NCBI RefSeq assembly: GCF_002567005.1
Contig: NZ_NUZU01000004.1
Coordinates: 124,001-188,000, forward strand
Origin: Bacillus sp. AFS073361
Lineage (GTDB): Bacteria; Bacillota; Bacilli; Bacillales; Cytobacillaceae
Direction of reading: 5' to 3'
Length of the DNA: 64,000 bases
The notes below the pieces were generated by a model that saw only the letters and a list, made by a program, of their open reading frames with translations, was not told the DNA's origin and searched no databases. Shown piece by piece: positions 1-7,592 of this stretch (position 1 is its first letter; each line of letters opens with the position of its first letter). The position numbers were made by a program, and so were the translations under genes.

Positions 1-593
1 TGGGAACTGCTATAACTGAGCCAATTGTTTCGAAAAACAACTGGTCCGCTGCTTGGTACTCTTTTTCAATTGCACTTTTATATATCATTTTATCGAGACT
101 GGCTTTAGTCAATAAGTTGAAGTATTGGATTTCACACAGCCCTACCGTTTTGATTCGCAAGGGGGATATTGACGAACATGGGTTAGCCAGAGTTCGATTA
201 ACGGTGGATGAACTTCAAGGTATTCTCCGGACAAAGGGATATACCGATATACTAGATGTGGAGATAGCTGTGATGGAGGAGTCTGGACAGGTCAGTATTA
301 TCCCAATGTCGGATAAAAGACCCTTACAGCCCAGCGACCTAAATATTCAACCAAGCCCTACTTTTATATCGATTCCCTTAATTATGGACGGGGATATCAT
401 CCAGCATAATTTAAAGTTTGTGCATAAAAGCCTAGATTGGCTGTACTCTCAAATGATGAATCATCAACTCGGGAAAGAAGATCTACATAAAATCACATTA
501 GCTACCTATAATCAAAAAGGTGACGTTGAGTTTGATATTAAAAAGGAACATGATAAGAGTATTAATACCTACAAGCCAGGGAATGAGAACTAA
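1..593 (+). CDS. DUF421 (YetF-type) membrane protein, 5' end outside window
   Basis: An open frame runs in from the left edge (first full codon at base 3) and ends at 593. The visible start of the product reads GTAITEPIVSKN followed by a hydrophobic stretch (about residues 17-37), then a soluble C-terminal part with the pattern 'SPTVLIRKG', 'GLARVRLTVDELQ' and 'MEESGQVSIIP'. This is the layout of DUF421/YetF proteins: N-terminal membrane helices followed by the small alpha/beta YetF domain. The function of the family is unknown; members sit in the cytoplasmic membrane. An internal TTG at 117 could be mistaken for a start, but the hydrophobic segment and the conserved EPIVSKN precede it, so the gene begins outside the window. 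Family assignment is from recognition, not a search. Confidence 0.85.
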   Translation, partial: GTAITEPIVSKNNWSAAWYSFSIALLYIILSRLALVNKLKYWISHSPTVLIRKGDIDEHGLARVRLTVDELQGILRTKGYTDILDVEIAVMEESGQVSIIPMSDKRPLQPSDLNIQPSPTFISIPLIMDGDIIQHNLKFVHKSLDWLYSQMMNHQLGKEDLHKITLATYNQKGDVEFDIKKEHDKSINTYKPGNEN

Positions 594-632
594 GAATCCG
601 TTAGGAGATCAGGTGGAGCTCGCGGTCTGGGT

Positions 633-890
633 AAATAGACGGAGAAATTCCGCTTATTTTGTAATTTTGATTAAAAAAGGCCTTAATAGACGGAGAAATT
701 CCGCCTATTTACTCGAAAAGTTCTAAAATGGGGGATTTTCCTTTGCATAACCGGAAAATTTCCGCTTATTCCCTCATGAAACGAGCTCCATTTTGCATTT
801 AGCCGGAAATTTTCCGCTTATTTTCCCTAAGCCGAGCCCCATTTGCATTTAGCTAAGAATTTTCCGCTTATTTTTCCTACTGCTGGTTAC
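633..890. repeat. Array of GGAAATTTCC-type hairpins, first copy
   Basis: Five short imperfect palindromes of the form AATAgaCGGAgAAATTcCCGcTTATT follow the DUF421 gene, with cores at about 640, 691, 752, 804 and 854, spaced 50-61 bp. The first four units, with their linkers (including the 'cgagctccattttgca' linker), reappear in the same order and orientation at 5192-5386. A weaker relative lies at 14536-14740. No open reading frame is credible here. The rest of the 594-1027 gap is AT-rich with nothing else recognised. Confidence 0.8.
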
Positions 891-1027
891 TTTGGTTTTT
901 GTTAAGTTTTGTTGAGTTTCATAAGGTTTTGTTGATATTTATCTATATATGGAGAGTTTTGGCGGTAAAACACGCCCCAATTGACTGTTTTTATCAAAAA
1001 TTATCAGAATATTTATGTAATTAATAG

Positions 1028-1056
1028 TTGTTTTCATATTTTCATAGTGTTATCAT
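1028..1056 (+). promoter_or_regulatory. Probable sigma-A promoter of dhaS
   Basis: TTGTTT at 1028-1033 and TATCAT at 1051-1056 are separated by 17 bp, the preferred sigma-A spacing. Transcription would start near 1062-1064, inside the cre site that follows. Prediction only. Confidence 0.5.
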
Positions 1057-1061
1057 TTTCC

Positions 1062-1077
1062 ATGGAAACGCTTTCCA
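1062..1077 (+). promoter_or_regulatory. Catabolite-responsive element (cre) for CcpA
   Basis: ATGGAAACGCTTTCCA is a palindrome that fits the CcpA consensus WTGNAANCGNWWNCAW closely. It lies at the predicted transcription start of the aldehyde dehydrogenase gene, a position where CcpA binding represses. Repression by preferred carbon sources is inferred from this placement. Confidence 0.75.
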
Positions 1078-1122
1078 TTCCGTCCATTAAGCGAAAAAAA
1101 CTTATTTTTAAGGAGGAATTAT

Positions 1123-2607
1123 ATGACTCAATTAGCAGTAGCATTAAAAGAAAAGGTAGAAAAGTTCCTACGCGGGAAGAAAAAATTATTTATTAATGGT
1201 GAATTTGTTGAGAGTCAGTCACAAAAAACCTTCGATACATATAACCCGGCCACCGGTGAAGTACTAGCAAATGTTTATGAAGCAGGTGCAGCGGATATTG
1301 ATCTTGCTGTAAAAGCGGCACGTAAAGCATTTGATGAAGGTCCATGGTCGAAAATGAGCGCGGCTAATCGAAGCCGGCTTATGTACAAGCTTGCTGATTT
1401 GATGGAAGAAAACAGTGAAGAGCTAGCCCAGTTAGAGACCTTGGATAACGGGAAGCCGATTCGAGAAACAACTAATGCAGATATTCCTTTGGCAGTCGAG
1501 CATATGCGCTATTATGCAGGCTGGTCCACGAAGATTGTTGGACAAACCATCCCTGTTAATGGACCATTCTTAAACTATACCCGTCATGAAGCTGTGGGCG
1601 TAGTTGGGCAAATTATCCCTTGGAATTTCCCTCTCTTAATGGCCATGTGGAAGCTTGGAGCCGCACTTGCAACAGGCTGTACCATTGTTCTAAAGCCAGC
1701 GGAGCAAACGCCGCTATCAGCGCTTTACTTGGCTGAATTAATTCAGGAAGCCGGATTCCCTGCAGGTGTGGTCAACATCGTTCCTGGATTTGGAGAAACG
1801 GCAGGTCAACCGCTTGTTGACCATCCTTTAGTGGATAAAATTGCTTTCACTGGTTCCACTGAAGTCGGAAAAGCAATCATGTCCAATGCTTCTAAAACAT
1901 TGAAGCGCGTGACACTTGAGCTTGGAGGAAAATCACCAAACATCATCCTTCCTGATGCTGATTTAACCAAAGCCATTCCAGGTGCGCTTAACGGTGTTAT
2001 GTTCAACCAAGGGCAAGTTTGCTGTGCCGGTTCCCGCGTGTTCATTCAAAAGAAACAATTTGATAATGTGGTTGCTGATATGGCTTCCCATGCGAAATCA
2101 ATTAGACAAGGTGCTGGTATTCATGCGGATACAGAAATTGGACCGCTTGTTTCTTCCGAGCAGCAAAACCGTGTCCTAAGTTATATCGAGAAGGGACTAA
2201 ACGAAGGTGCACAGCTTGTAGTGGGCGGTGATCGTCCGCAAGAGCAGGGTTACTTTGTCTCCCCTACTATTTTTGCTGATGTACGCGATGAAATGACGAT
2301 TGCCAAGGAAGAAATCTTTGGACCTGTTATTTCCGCTATGCCGTATGACGATTTGGATGAACTAATTAATCGTGCGAACAATAGCGAATATGGACTAGCA
2401 GCTGGCGTGTGGACACGCGATGTTGCGAATGCCCATTATATTGCCAACAAACTCCGCGCTGGAACGGTTTGGGTCAACTGCTACAATGCATTTGATGCTG
2501 CTTCACCGTTTGGCGGATATAAGCAATCCGGTATTGGACGTGAAATGGGATCCTATGCCCTTAATAACTACACAGAAGTTAAGAGTGTCTGGATTTCCAT
2601 GCAATAG
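1123..2607 (+). CDS. dhaS: NAD(P)-dependent aldehyde dehydrogenase (DhaS-like)
   Basis: A 494-residue ALDH-superfamily enzyme that oxidises aldehydes to carboxylic acids in the cytoplasm. The full fold is present: substrate-entry and cofactor segment IPWNFPLLM (about 166-174), the FTGSTEVGK nucleotide loop (242-250), the general base Glu266 in LELGGKSPN, and the catalytic Cys300 in GQVCCAGSR. Length and sequence match the B. subtilis DhaS type (about 495 residues). The ATG at 1123 has a strong AAGGAGG at 1110-1116, which decides against reading frames that start upstream. The gene stands alone, with a sigma-A promoter and cre box upstream and a terminator downstream. Its natural substrate cannot be told from sequence; the cre box suggests use when preferred sugars run out. 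Confidence 0.93.
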   Translation: MTQLAVALKEKVEKFLRGKKKLFINGEFVESQSQKTFDTYNPATGEVLANVYEAGAADIDLAVKAARKAFDEGPWSKMSAANRSRLMYKLADLMEENSEELAQLETLDNGKPIRETTNADIPLAVEHMRYYAGWSTKIVGQTIPVNGPFLNYTRHEAVGVVGQIIPWNFPLLMAMWKLGAALATGCTIVLKPAEQTPLSALYLAELIQEAGFPAGVVNIVPGFGETAGQPLVDHPLVDKIAFTGSTEVGKAIMSNASKTLKRVTLELGGKSPNIILPDADLTKAIPGALNGVMFNQGQVCCAGSRVFIQKKQFDNVVADMASHAKSIRQGAGIHADTEIGPLVSSEQQNRVLSYIEKGLNEGAQLVVGGDRPQEQGYFVSPTIFADVRDEMTIAKEEIFGPVISAMPYDDLDELINRANNSEYGLAAGVWTRDVANAHYIANKLRAGTVWVNCYNAFDAASPFGGYKQSGIGREMGSYALNNYTEVKSVWISMQ

Positions 2608-2617
2608 TTATTCATAC

Positions 2618-2652
2618 AAAAAGAAGGTGCTGAATTCAGTCACCTTCTTTTT
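2618..2652. terminator. Bidirectional terminator between dhaS and modB
   Basis: GAAGGTG and CACCTTC pair around a short loop that itself contains tgaattca, flanked by A-run on the left and T-run on the right. It can therefore end transcripts from both converging genes. Confidence 0.85.
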
Positions 2653-2658
2653 GTACCT

Positions 2659-3315
2659 TCAAGATTTCATGTTGTGGACGAATAGCAACATGAAAAATGA
2701 AATACCGATCATACTCAATACCCATAGCCACGCCAATTCCATATTACCGGAGTCAATGGCGACATAAATAGCGGTTGGAATGGTTTGGGTTTTGCCTGGG
2801 ATGTTTCCAGCAAACATTAAAGTCGCGCCAAACTCCCCTAACGCTCTCGCAAAACTCAATATGGCACCCGAAAGGATCGCTTTCCGTGCAAGCGGCATCG
2901 AAATAAGCATAAATAATTTGAACTCATTTGCCCCATCTACCCGAGCTGCATGCTCAATTTCTCCATCAATTGCTTCAAACCCTGTCTTAGCCGATTGATA
3001 CATAAGAGGAAAAGCGACAACAGAAGAAGCAATGACAGCCGCCCCCCACGTAAACATCACAGGTTGGTTCAACAATTCTTCTATGATTTGTCCGATGGGA
3101 CTATTCCTTCCAAATATCACAATTAACAAGAAGCCAACGACAGATGGAGGCAATACTAAGGGTAAAAGGAATACCGTTTCCACCAAGGTCTTCCCTTTAA
3201 ACTTCGTATGAGCCATCACCTTCCCAAAAAATAATCCTAAAATTAATACCCATACCCCTGAAACGGTTGCGATCTCGATGGATAGTTTGACTGGTGACCA
3301 AAACTCAGTTGTCAT
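2659..3315 (-). CDS. modB: Molybdate ABC transporter permease ModB
   Basis: A 218-residue inner-membrane permease with about five to six hydrophobic helices. It carries the binding-protein-dependent transport signature region around 'FEAIDGEIEHAARVDGA' (EAA loop, about 129-150), which docks the ATPase. It starts 3 bp downstream of modA, so the two genes are cotranscribed. B. subtilis YvgM is the closest type. The operon ends here at a terminator and no modC ATPase gene follows or precedes it; B. subtilis yvgLM has the same arrangement, so an ATPase must be supplied from elsewhere. The role in molybdate uptake rests on family resemblance and on the adjacent ModA and regulator. Confidence 0.92.
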   Translation of the reverse strand: MTTEFWSPVKLSIEIATVSGVWVLILGLFFGKVMAHTKFKGKTLVETVFLLPLVLPPSVVGFLLIVIFGRNSPIGQIIEELLNQPVMFTWGAAVIASSVVAFPLMYQSAKTGFEAIDGEIEHAARVDGANEFKLFMLISMPLARKAILSGAILSFARALGEFGATLMFAGNIPGKTQTIPTAIYVAIDSGNMELAWLWVLSMIGISFFMLLFVHNMKS

Positions 3316-3318
3316 TGT

Positions 3319-4110
3319 CTATTCTTTTACTCCTTTGAATCCAAACTTCTCGAACGTTTTCATCGCTGTTTCATTTTGAAGATAATCATAGAATAGTTGG
3401 GCTTCTTTAGGATGCTTGCTGTTCTTAATCACACCTAATGGATAAATAATGGGAGCGTGAGTATCTTCCGCTGCCGTTGCTACCACTTTTACTTTTTGAG
3501 ATACCAAAGCATCTGTTTTATAGACCATTCCTGCGTCCACATTGTTCGTCTCTACATATGTTAGCACCTGTCTGACATCCTTGGCATATACCACTTTGCC
3601 TTCCACAGCTTTCCACACATTTACGTTTTCTAATGTTTCTTTCGCATATTGTCCTGCCGGCACTGCTTCAGGGGTACCGATGGAAATTTTATCTGTTGTG
3701 GTCAGGTCCTCGAATCCTTTAATCTCTTTTTTTGCATCGTTTGGCACCACTAATACGAGTTCATTTCCAACTAGATCCGTCCCTTTTGACTCCTCAATTA
3801 GCCCGTCTTGAACCAACTGATCAAATTTATCCTCAGCGGCAGAGAAGAAAAGATCGACAGGCGCTCCTTGAGAAATTTGCTGCGCGAGTGCCCCTGATGC
3901 TCCAAAGTTATAGTTTACTTTCACATTAGGGTGTTCCTTCTCAAAGGTGGCTGTAATCTCATTTAAGGCATCTTGTAAACTAGCAGCTGCTGAAATCGTC
4001 AACTCCACTTTCTTATCTGAAACTTTTTGATTCTGCTCTTCTGGCTTCGCTGAACACCCAGATAAAACCAGTAACAATAGAATCAATGAGTAAATTAAAG
4101 TTTTTTTCAC
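3319..4110 (-). CDS. modA: Molybdate-binding lipoprotein ModA
   Basis: A 263-residue solute-binding protein that starts at GTG (4110) behind GGAGAGGG. Residues 1-18 form a lipoprotein signal with lipobox LSGC, and Cys19 would be lipidated and anchor the protein outside the membrane. The mature part has the ModA pattern: 'ISAAASLQDALNEI' at the ligand pocket, 'NFGASGALAQQI', 'DLFFSAAEDKFD' and 'GTPEAVPAGQYAKE', followed by 'VLTYVETNNVDAGMVYKTDA'. It is the first gene of modAB and is transcribed divergently from the yvgK-like regulator, with two AGTTATAACT palindromes in between. Binding of molybdate (possibly tungstate) is family knowledge; it was not tested here. Confidence 0.93.
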   Translation of the reverse strand: MKKTLIYSLILLLLVLSGCSAKPEEQNQKVSDKKVELTISAAASLQDALNEITATFEKEHPNVKVNYNFGASGALAQQISQGAPVDLFFSAAEDKFDQLVQDGLIEESKGTDLVGNELVLVVPNDAKKEIKGFEDLTTTDKISIGTPEAVPAGQYAKETLENVNVWKAVEGKVVYAKDVRQVLTYVETNNVDAGMVYKTDALVSQKVKVVATAAEDTHAPIIYPLGVIKNSKHPKEAQLFYDYLQNETAMKTFEKFGFKGVKE

Positions 4111-4140
4111 TTTCCCTCTCCTTTTTAATTGATTATATTT

Positions 4141-4170
4141 AGTTATAACTTATTATAATTAGTTATAACT
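4141..4170. promoter_or_regulatory. Paired AGTTATAACT operator between modA and yvgK
   Basis: The perfect 10-bp palindrome AGTTATAACT occurs at 4141-4150 and again at 4161-4170, so the centres are 20 bp apart (two helical turns). It sits in the divergent promoter region of modA and the regulator gene. This is the expected layout for a dimeric or cooperative repressor. That the YvgK-like protein binds here is inferred from position. Confidence 0.65.
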
Positions 4171-4236
4171 AAAATAAATAGATAATGAATGGTTTTTTTA
4201 TCAGTTTCAGTTAAAATAATTGATGGAGGGATGCAA

Positions 4237-5163
4237 ATGTCAAAGGAACATTCCTATACGATTGAAGAGGTATCGCAGCTATTAAAGGTTTCGAAATTGA
4301 CCCTTTATGACCTGGTGAAAAAAGGGCAGCTACCTGCATTCCGCGTAGGCAGACAGATGAGAATTGATTCAAATGACCTGGACAATTATATAAATAATCA
4401 TAAAACGAATCAGACTACTACCTTCCCACCCTCTGGTGCCGATTCTCATAAAAAGGAATCCCCTAACATTGTCATTAGCGGTCAAGACCTCGTTTTAGAT
4501 ATCTTAGGGAAACACATCGAGACAAAATCAGTCTATAAACCATTAAGATCTTTTACGGGAAGTTTAAACAGCCTCATCTCCATGTACAATGGTGATGGTG
4601 ACATCGTTAGCTTACATCTGTTTGATGGGGATACCGGCGGGTATAATCTACCCTATATAAAAAAAATATTAGTGGGCTTTCCTTTTATTTTAATCAACCT
4701 TCTTTCGAGAAAAGCAGGTTTTTACGTTAAACAAGGCAACCCTTTACATCTGACCTCTTGGATGGATTTAAAACGAGAAGATGTGAAAATTATTAATCGC
4801 GAGAAAGGATCCGGTGCACGAATCCTTCTGGATGAACAACTTAGAATCAACGAAATTCCTGCTAGGAACATAAAAGGTTATGACCACGAAGAGAGCAACC
4901 ATTTAAGTGTGGCTTCCGCTGTCTCGACTGGCGCAGCCGATTTAGGCGTGGGAATTGAAAAGGCCGCGAAAATAGTTGGAGTTGATTTTGTTCCATTAAT
5001 AACAGAACAGTATGACCTGGTTATCATAAAAACCCCCAAAACGGAACCACTAATCCACACAGTCAAGGAAATTCTATCATCGAGTCACTTTCAGTCTGAA
5101 ATTAACTCTTTAGGGGACTATGATACATCCCAGACAGGGAAAGTAATTTATGAAACCTTTTAA
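4237..5163 (+). CDS. yvgK: HTH/substrate-binding-domain regulator of molybdate uptake (YvgK-like)
   Basis: A 308-residue one-component regulator. The N-terminal 50 residues are an excisionase/MerR-like helix-turn-helix ('YTIEEVSQLLKVSKLTLYDL', then 'PAFRVGRQMRID'). From about residue 80 to 305 the protein has a periplasmic-binding-protein-like fold of the type seen in molybdate-responsive regulators ('DGDTGGYNLPYI', 'INREKGSGARILLDEQL', 'ASAVSTGAADLGVGIEKAAK'). The ATG at 4237 has GGAGG seven bases upstream; an ATG at 4189 has no ribosome site and 4231 is too close. It is divergent from modAB as in B. subtilis yvgK-yvgL-yvgM. Sensing of molybdate or molybdopterin is inferred. Confidence 0.85.
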   Translation: MSKEHSYTIEEVSQLLKVSKLTLYDLVKKGQLPAFRVGRQMRIDSNDLDNYINNHKTNQTTTFPPSGADSHKKESPNIVISGQDLVLDILGKHIETKSVYKPLRSFTGSLNSLISMYNGDGDIVSLHLFDGDTGGYNLPYIKKILVGFPFILINLLSRKAGFYVKQGNPLHLTSWMDLKREDVKIINREKGSGARILLDEQLRINEIPARNIKGYDHEESNHLSVASAVSTGAADLGVGIEKAAKIVGVDFVPLITEQYDLVIIKTPKTEPLIHTVKEILSSSHFQSEINSLGDYDTSQTGKVIYETF

Positions 5164-5191
5164 TGGAGATAGGTTAAGCACCCGGGCTGAT

Positions 5192-5386
5192 CAATAGACG
5201 GAAAAATTCCGCTTATTTTGTTTTTTTTATTAAAAAAGGCAAAAATAGACGGAGAAATTCCGCCTATTGGATCAGAAAACGTGAAAATGGGGGGTTTTTC
5301 TTTGCATAAGCGGAAAATCTCCGCTTATTCCACCCCGAACCGAGCTCCATTCTGCACTTAACCGGAAAATTTCCGGTTATTTTACT
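5192..5386. repeat. Array of GGAAATTTCC-type hairpins, second copy
   Basis: This is a diverged copy of 633-830, colinear over about 195 bp and in the same orientation. It holds four hairpin cores with the same linkers (a 'ttaaaaaaggc' linker between units 1 and 2 and a 'cgagctccattctgca' linker between units 3 and 4). The two copies bracket dhaS-modBA-yvgK as direct repeats about 4.5 kb apart. Its end overlaps the 3' end of the next gene. Confidence 0.8.
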
Positions 5387-5873
5387 TTTCCAGGTTTCGG
5401 TCCTTTATTATTTTCCTGTGTAAAGGAAGGAAAAAGCTAAATACCACAAAATACAACGGTATTGAGATGTAGAAACTCCAGCCATGAGGCTTTATATATC
5501 CCACTTTCCTCATTCCCCATTCAATTAACGTAGCTATGATGGTAAAAATAATCACTAGTGTCCATTTATTTGTTTTCTTTAAATAGTTTAAATACATAAC
5601 AGACAGCGCCGAAGGAATGAAACTGTAGCTTAAAAACTCACCTATTCCTGTTACGTTCGGATGGCCAAAATCAACTAGATCCAACATTCTTCCAATTAAA
5701 GAATCACCAATCCAGGCAATATATCCAACGACTCCAAATGTAATATACCATTCTCTCCACCCGATTTCTTTCTTGGGCATAAAAAGAGCAAATAAAAACA
5801 ATAGCAACGATACACTGATCGGCAGCCAATTCCCTTGAGCATGTAAATCCAGATTCTTTATCACAGAACTCAC
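5382..5873 (-). CDS. CBO0543-family membrane protein
   Basis: A protein of about 163 residues with four to five predicted transmembrane helices and the family's short aromatic loops ('KKEIGWREWYITFGVVGY', 'GHPNVTGIGEFLSYSF'). CBO0543 proteins are small integral membrane proteins of clostridia and bacilli with no known function. The frame is open further upstream to an ATG at 5993, but that would overlap the preceding gene by 31 bp and has no ribosome site. A GTG at 5873 has GAGGTGA six bases upstream and gives the family's usual length, so it is preferred. It lies downstream of a second CBO0543 gene on the same strand, probably in one transcript. Confidence 0.72.
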   Translation of the reverse strand: MSSVIKNLDLHAQGNWLPISVSLLLFLFALFMPKKEIGWREWYITFGVVGYIAWIGDSLIGRMLDLVDFGHPNVTGIGEFLSYSFIPSALSVMYLNYLKKTNKWTLVIIFTIIATLIEWGMRKVGYIKPHGWSFYISIPLYFVVFSFFLPLHRKIIKDRNLEK

Positions 5874-5962
5874 ACAAATCACCTCATATTTATTATCTCC
5901 CAATATAAGGTGATTATTTCCAAGTTTTTGGCCATAGAAAAAGACCGCCGCAGCGATCCTTA

Positions 5963-6544
5963 TCATCTTTTGGTGAATTTCTTCTGAAGCCATAAAAATA
6001 CGTTAGTAATCAATTTTGCTGCTATAAATCCTAACACATATATAATCAAAAGATAAAAGTAATTCATATTTCCATACATCCGGAACAAGCCTAGCCCGGC
6101 AAGCAGCGGTTTAAAAACAAGTGAGAAAAATACTGCTGTAATTGTAGAATACACGTAGAAATTTTTTTTATGATTTAGCGTCCATTGATAGACAAGCATA
6201 AAAGTAACCGGCACAATACTTGAATCGATAGAAATACTAGGAAGAAACGGTATTAGTGGAAATGGATAATTCCATTTCCCGCTATTTATCGCAAATAAGT
6301 CTATGTACGCAGCTAACATATGAATGCTATACCCATAAAATCCAATTAAGAACAGCTTGCTCTTATCAATTTTGAAGACTAGAAAGATGAGTGGTACCAC
6401 AAGTAAAGCGACCATTATCCAATATTCTAAAGAGGTATATAGTGCATGGTCTCTCCAATAATCGATAAAAGCATTCGTAGACTCTTCTCTCAGTTTTACG
6501 GCTTTATCAAATTGAATTATTCGCGGGTCTGACAATTTTATCAT
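5963..6544 (-). CDS. CBO0543-family membrane protein
   Basis: A 193-residue protein with about five hydrophobic segments. After a charged N-terminus ('DKAVKLREESTNAFIDYW') come helices from residue 40 on, with 'IDLFAINSGKWNYPFPLIP' in a loop and a basic C-terminus (KKFTKR). The pattern matches the longer CBO0543 proteins. The downstream paralogue starts 90 bp after its end. Two more complete paralogues and a short one lie at 11.7-13.0 kb on the same strand, so the family is locally expanded. Function unknown; membrane location is clear from composition. Confidence 0.75.
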   Translation of the reverse strand: MIKLSDPRIIQFDKAVKLREESTNAFIDYWRDHALYTSLEYWIMVALLVVPLIFLVFKIDKSKLFLIGFYGYSIHMLAAYIDLFAINSGKWNYPFPLIPFLPSISIDSSIVPVTFMLVYQWTLNHKKNFYVYSTITAVFFSLVFKPLLAGLGLFRMYGNMNYFYLLIIYVLGFIAAKLITNVFLWLQKKFTKR

Positions 6545-6600
6545 CCTTTTAAATCGGTAATAATGTTTATGATTACCAGTAAAAAAGATAATATGCCTTA

Positions 6601-6777
6601 CTACAAATTAATCCGATCGTTATTATACCTTTCTAATTGTTCTTGTAAAATTAATATGTAATTCGTCATTGCCATTCTGACTATCGAGGGATAGTAACGA
6701 CTATTAAGTTCTTGCTCACACTCCTCTAAATCCATCTTTTTGACCGCAATGATTTTATTTAATTCTTCTATACTCAT
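6601..6777 (-). CDS. Small hypothetical protein (58 aa)
   Basis: An open frame from ATG at 6777 to TAG at 6601, with GGAG (within GGGGTGGAG) six bases upstream of the start. The product is helical and charged: 'MSIEELNKIIAVKKMDLEEC' followed by 'YYPSIVRMAMTNYILILQEQ' and 'LERYNNDRINL'. No transmembrane segment and no family recognised. It is short like Spo0E-type phosphatases but lacks their SQELD signature. The good ribosome site and the coding-like composition support it as a real gene just upstream of the CBO0543 pair on the same strand. Confidence 0.55.
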   Translation of the reverse strand: MSIEELNKIIAVKKMDLEECEQELNSRYYPSIVRMAMTNYILILQEQLERYNNDRINL

Positions 6778-6877
6778 TGATCTCCACCCCTACAAAACTA
6801 GTTTTATAGTATAAGGATAGACAATAATTTCATAGTTTATACCAATCATTCTTGTTTGATTCGGATCCTAATTTTAT

Positions 6878-6982
6878 CCAGGAATTGTCGTAAGTTTCTT
6901 GAAATAGGTCATAAGAGTTCTGATTTATGTTATAAATCTCAAGAAATGTGTCATAAATGGTCTGATTTATATTATAAATTTC
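6878..6982. repeat. 21-bp minisatellite, five units
   Basis: Five consecutive units of exactly 21 bp, in which two sequence types alternate (ctgatttatRttataaatYtc and aaRaaatNNgtcataaNNgtt). Read on the minus strand it gives a heptad-like string (EIYNINQ, TIYDTFL, EIYNINQ, NSYDLFQ, ETYDNSW) in a 65-codon open frame, which is judged a by-product of a period divisible by three. A further near-duplicate, 'ctcacgggcaccattc', occurs twice at about 7014-7080. Confidence 0.75.
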
Positions 6983-7099
6983 TCTAGTTACCGTTGAAGC
7001 TTTTTTTTGGTGGCTCACGGGCACCATTCGACTCCTTTGGTTACCGTGGGACCCTTTTTTTCTGACTCACGGGCACCATTCTCCCTAAAACACACAAAT

Positions 7100-7124
7100 G
7101 GCCACCGAGATACCCTCGGTGGCC
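7100..7124 (-). terminator. Hairpin terminator
   Basis: GGCCACCGAG and CTCGGTGGCC form a 10-bp perfect stem with a 5-base loop. It lies 29 bp past the stop of the small gene at 7153-7308. The following T-run is weak, so it may be a less efficient terminator. Confidence 0.55.
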
Positions 7125-7152
7125 TATATCATTCTTATATTTATATATATAT

Positions 7153-7308
7153 TTAACCGACCATTAAGTTTTTCAAGTCTGCTTTTAGGTCTGCGATTAG
7201 TTTTTCTAGGGTGATTTCATGCTCGTTAACGCCCGTTTCGTAAGCTCTTCTCACGATTTCCGAGAAATTATTTATTTTGGAGCTTTTAGCTTCCATCGAC
7301 CGATCCAC
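7153..7308 (-). CDS. Small hypothetical protein (51 aa)
   Basis: Reads from GTG at 7308, with AAAGGAGG nine bases upstream, to TAA at 7153; an in-frame ATG at 7296 is the alternative start. The product is hydrophilic and helical ('KSSKINNFSEIVRRAYETGV', 'NEHEITLEKLIADLKADLKN'), ending LMVG. It has no membrane segment or cysteine. It is a stand-alone gene with a strong ribosome site and a hairpin downstream, divergent from the cell-wall hydrolase at 7593. I do not recognise its family; a small regulatory or cell-surface adaptor role cannot be decided from sequence. Confidence 0.6.
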   Translation of the reverse strand: MDRSMEAKSSKINNFSEIVRRAYETGVNEHEITLEKLIADLKADLKNLMVG

Positions 7309-7592
7309 CTATTTTTTCCTCCTTTAGTTTAATCTAATTGACAATTTTACTAGATTAGCAGAAAGATGTAAATGTATTTCCAGCGAATTTTGTTATAATT
7401 TAATGAATTTTGTAAGGATTTGTTCTAATTGGTGAAGAAATAGTCGAGTTTCCGTCTTGATTATTTTAATAATTCAGGAAATACATCAATTTTCGCTAAC
7501 AATTCAGGAAATATTTACATTTTTTTCTTCGTAACACTAGCAAACTATGGTAAAATTAATAAAACTGTGAAAAAAATAGAGGTGATTTGCTA

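Noticed and set aside
6830..7027. A 65-codon minus-strand open frame with EIYNINQ-type repeats
   Set aside because: It lies wholly on the 21-bp array; the period is divisible by three, so an open frame is expected by chance, and there is no ribosome site.
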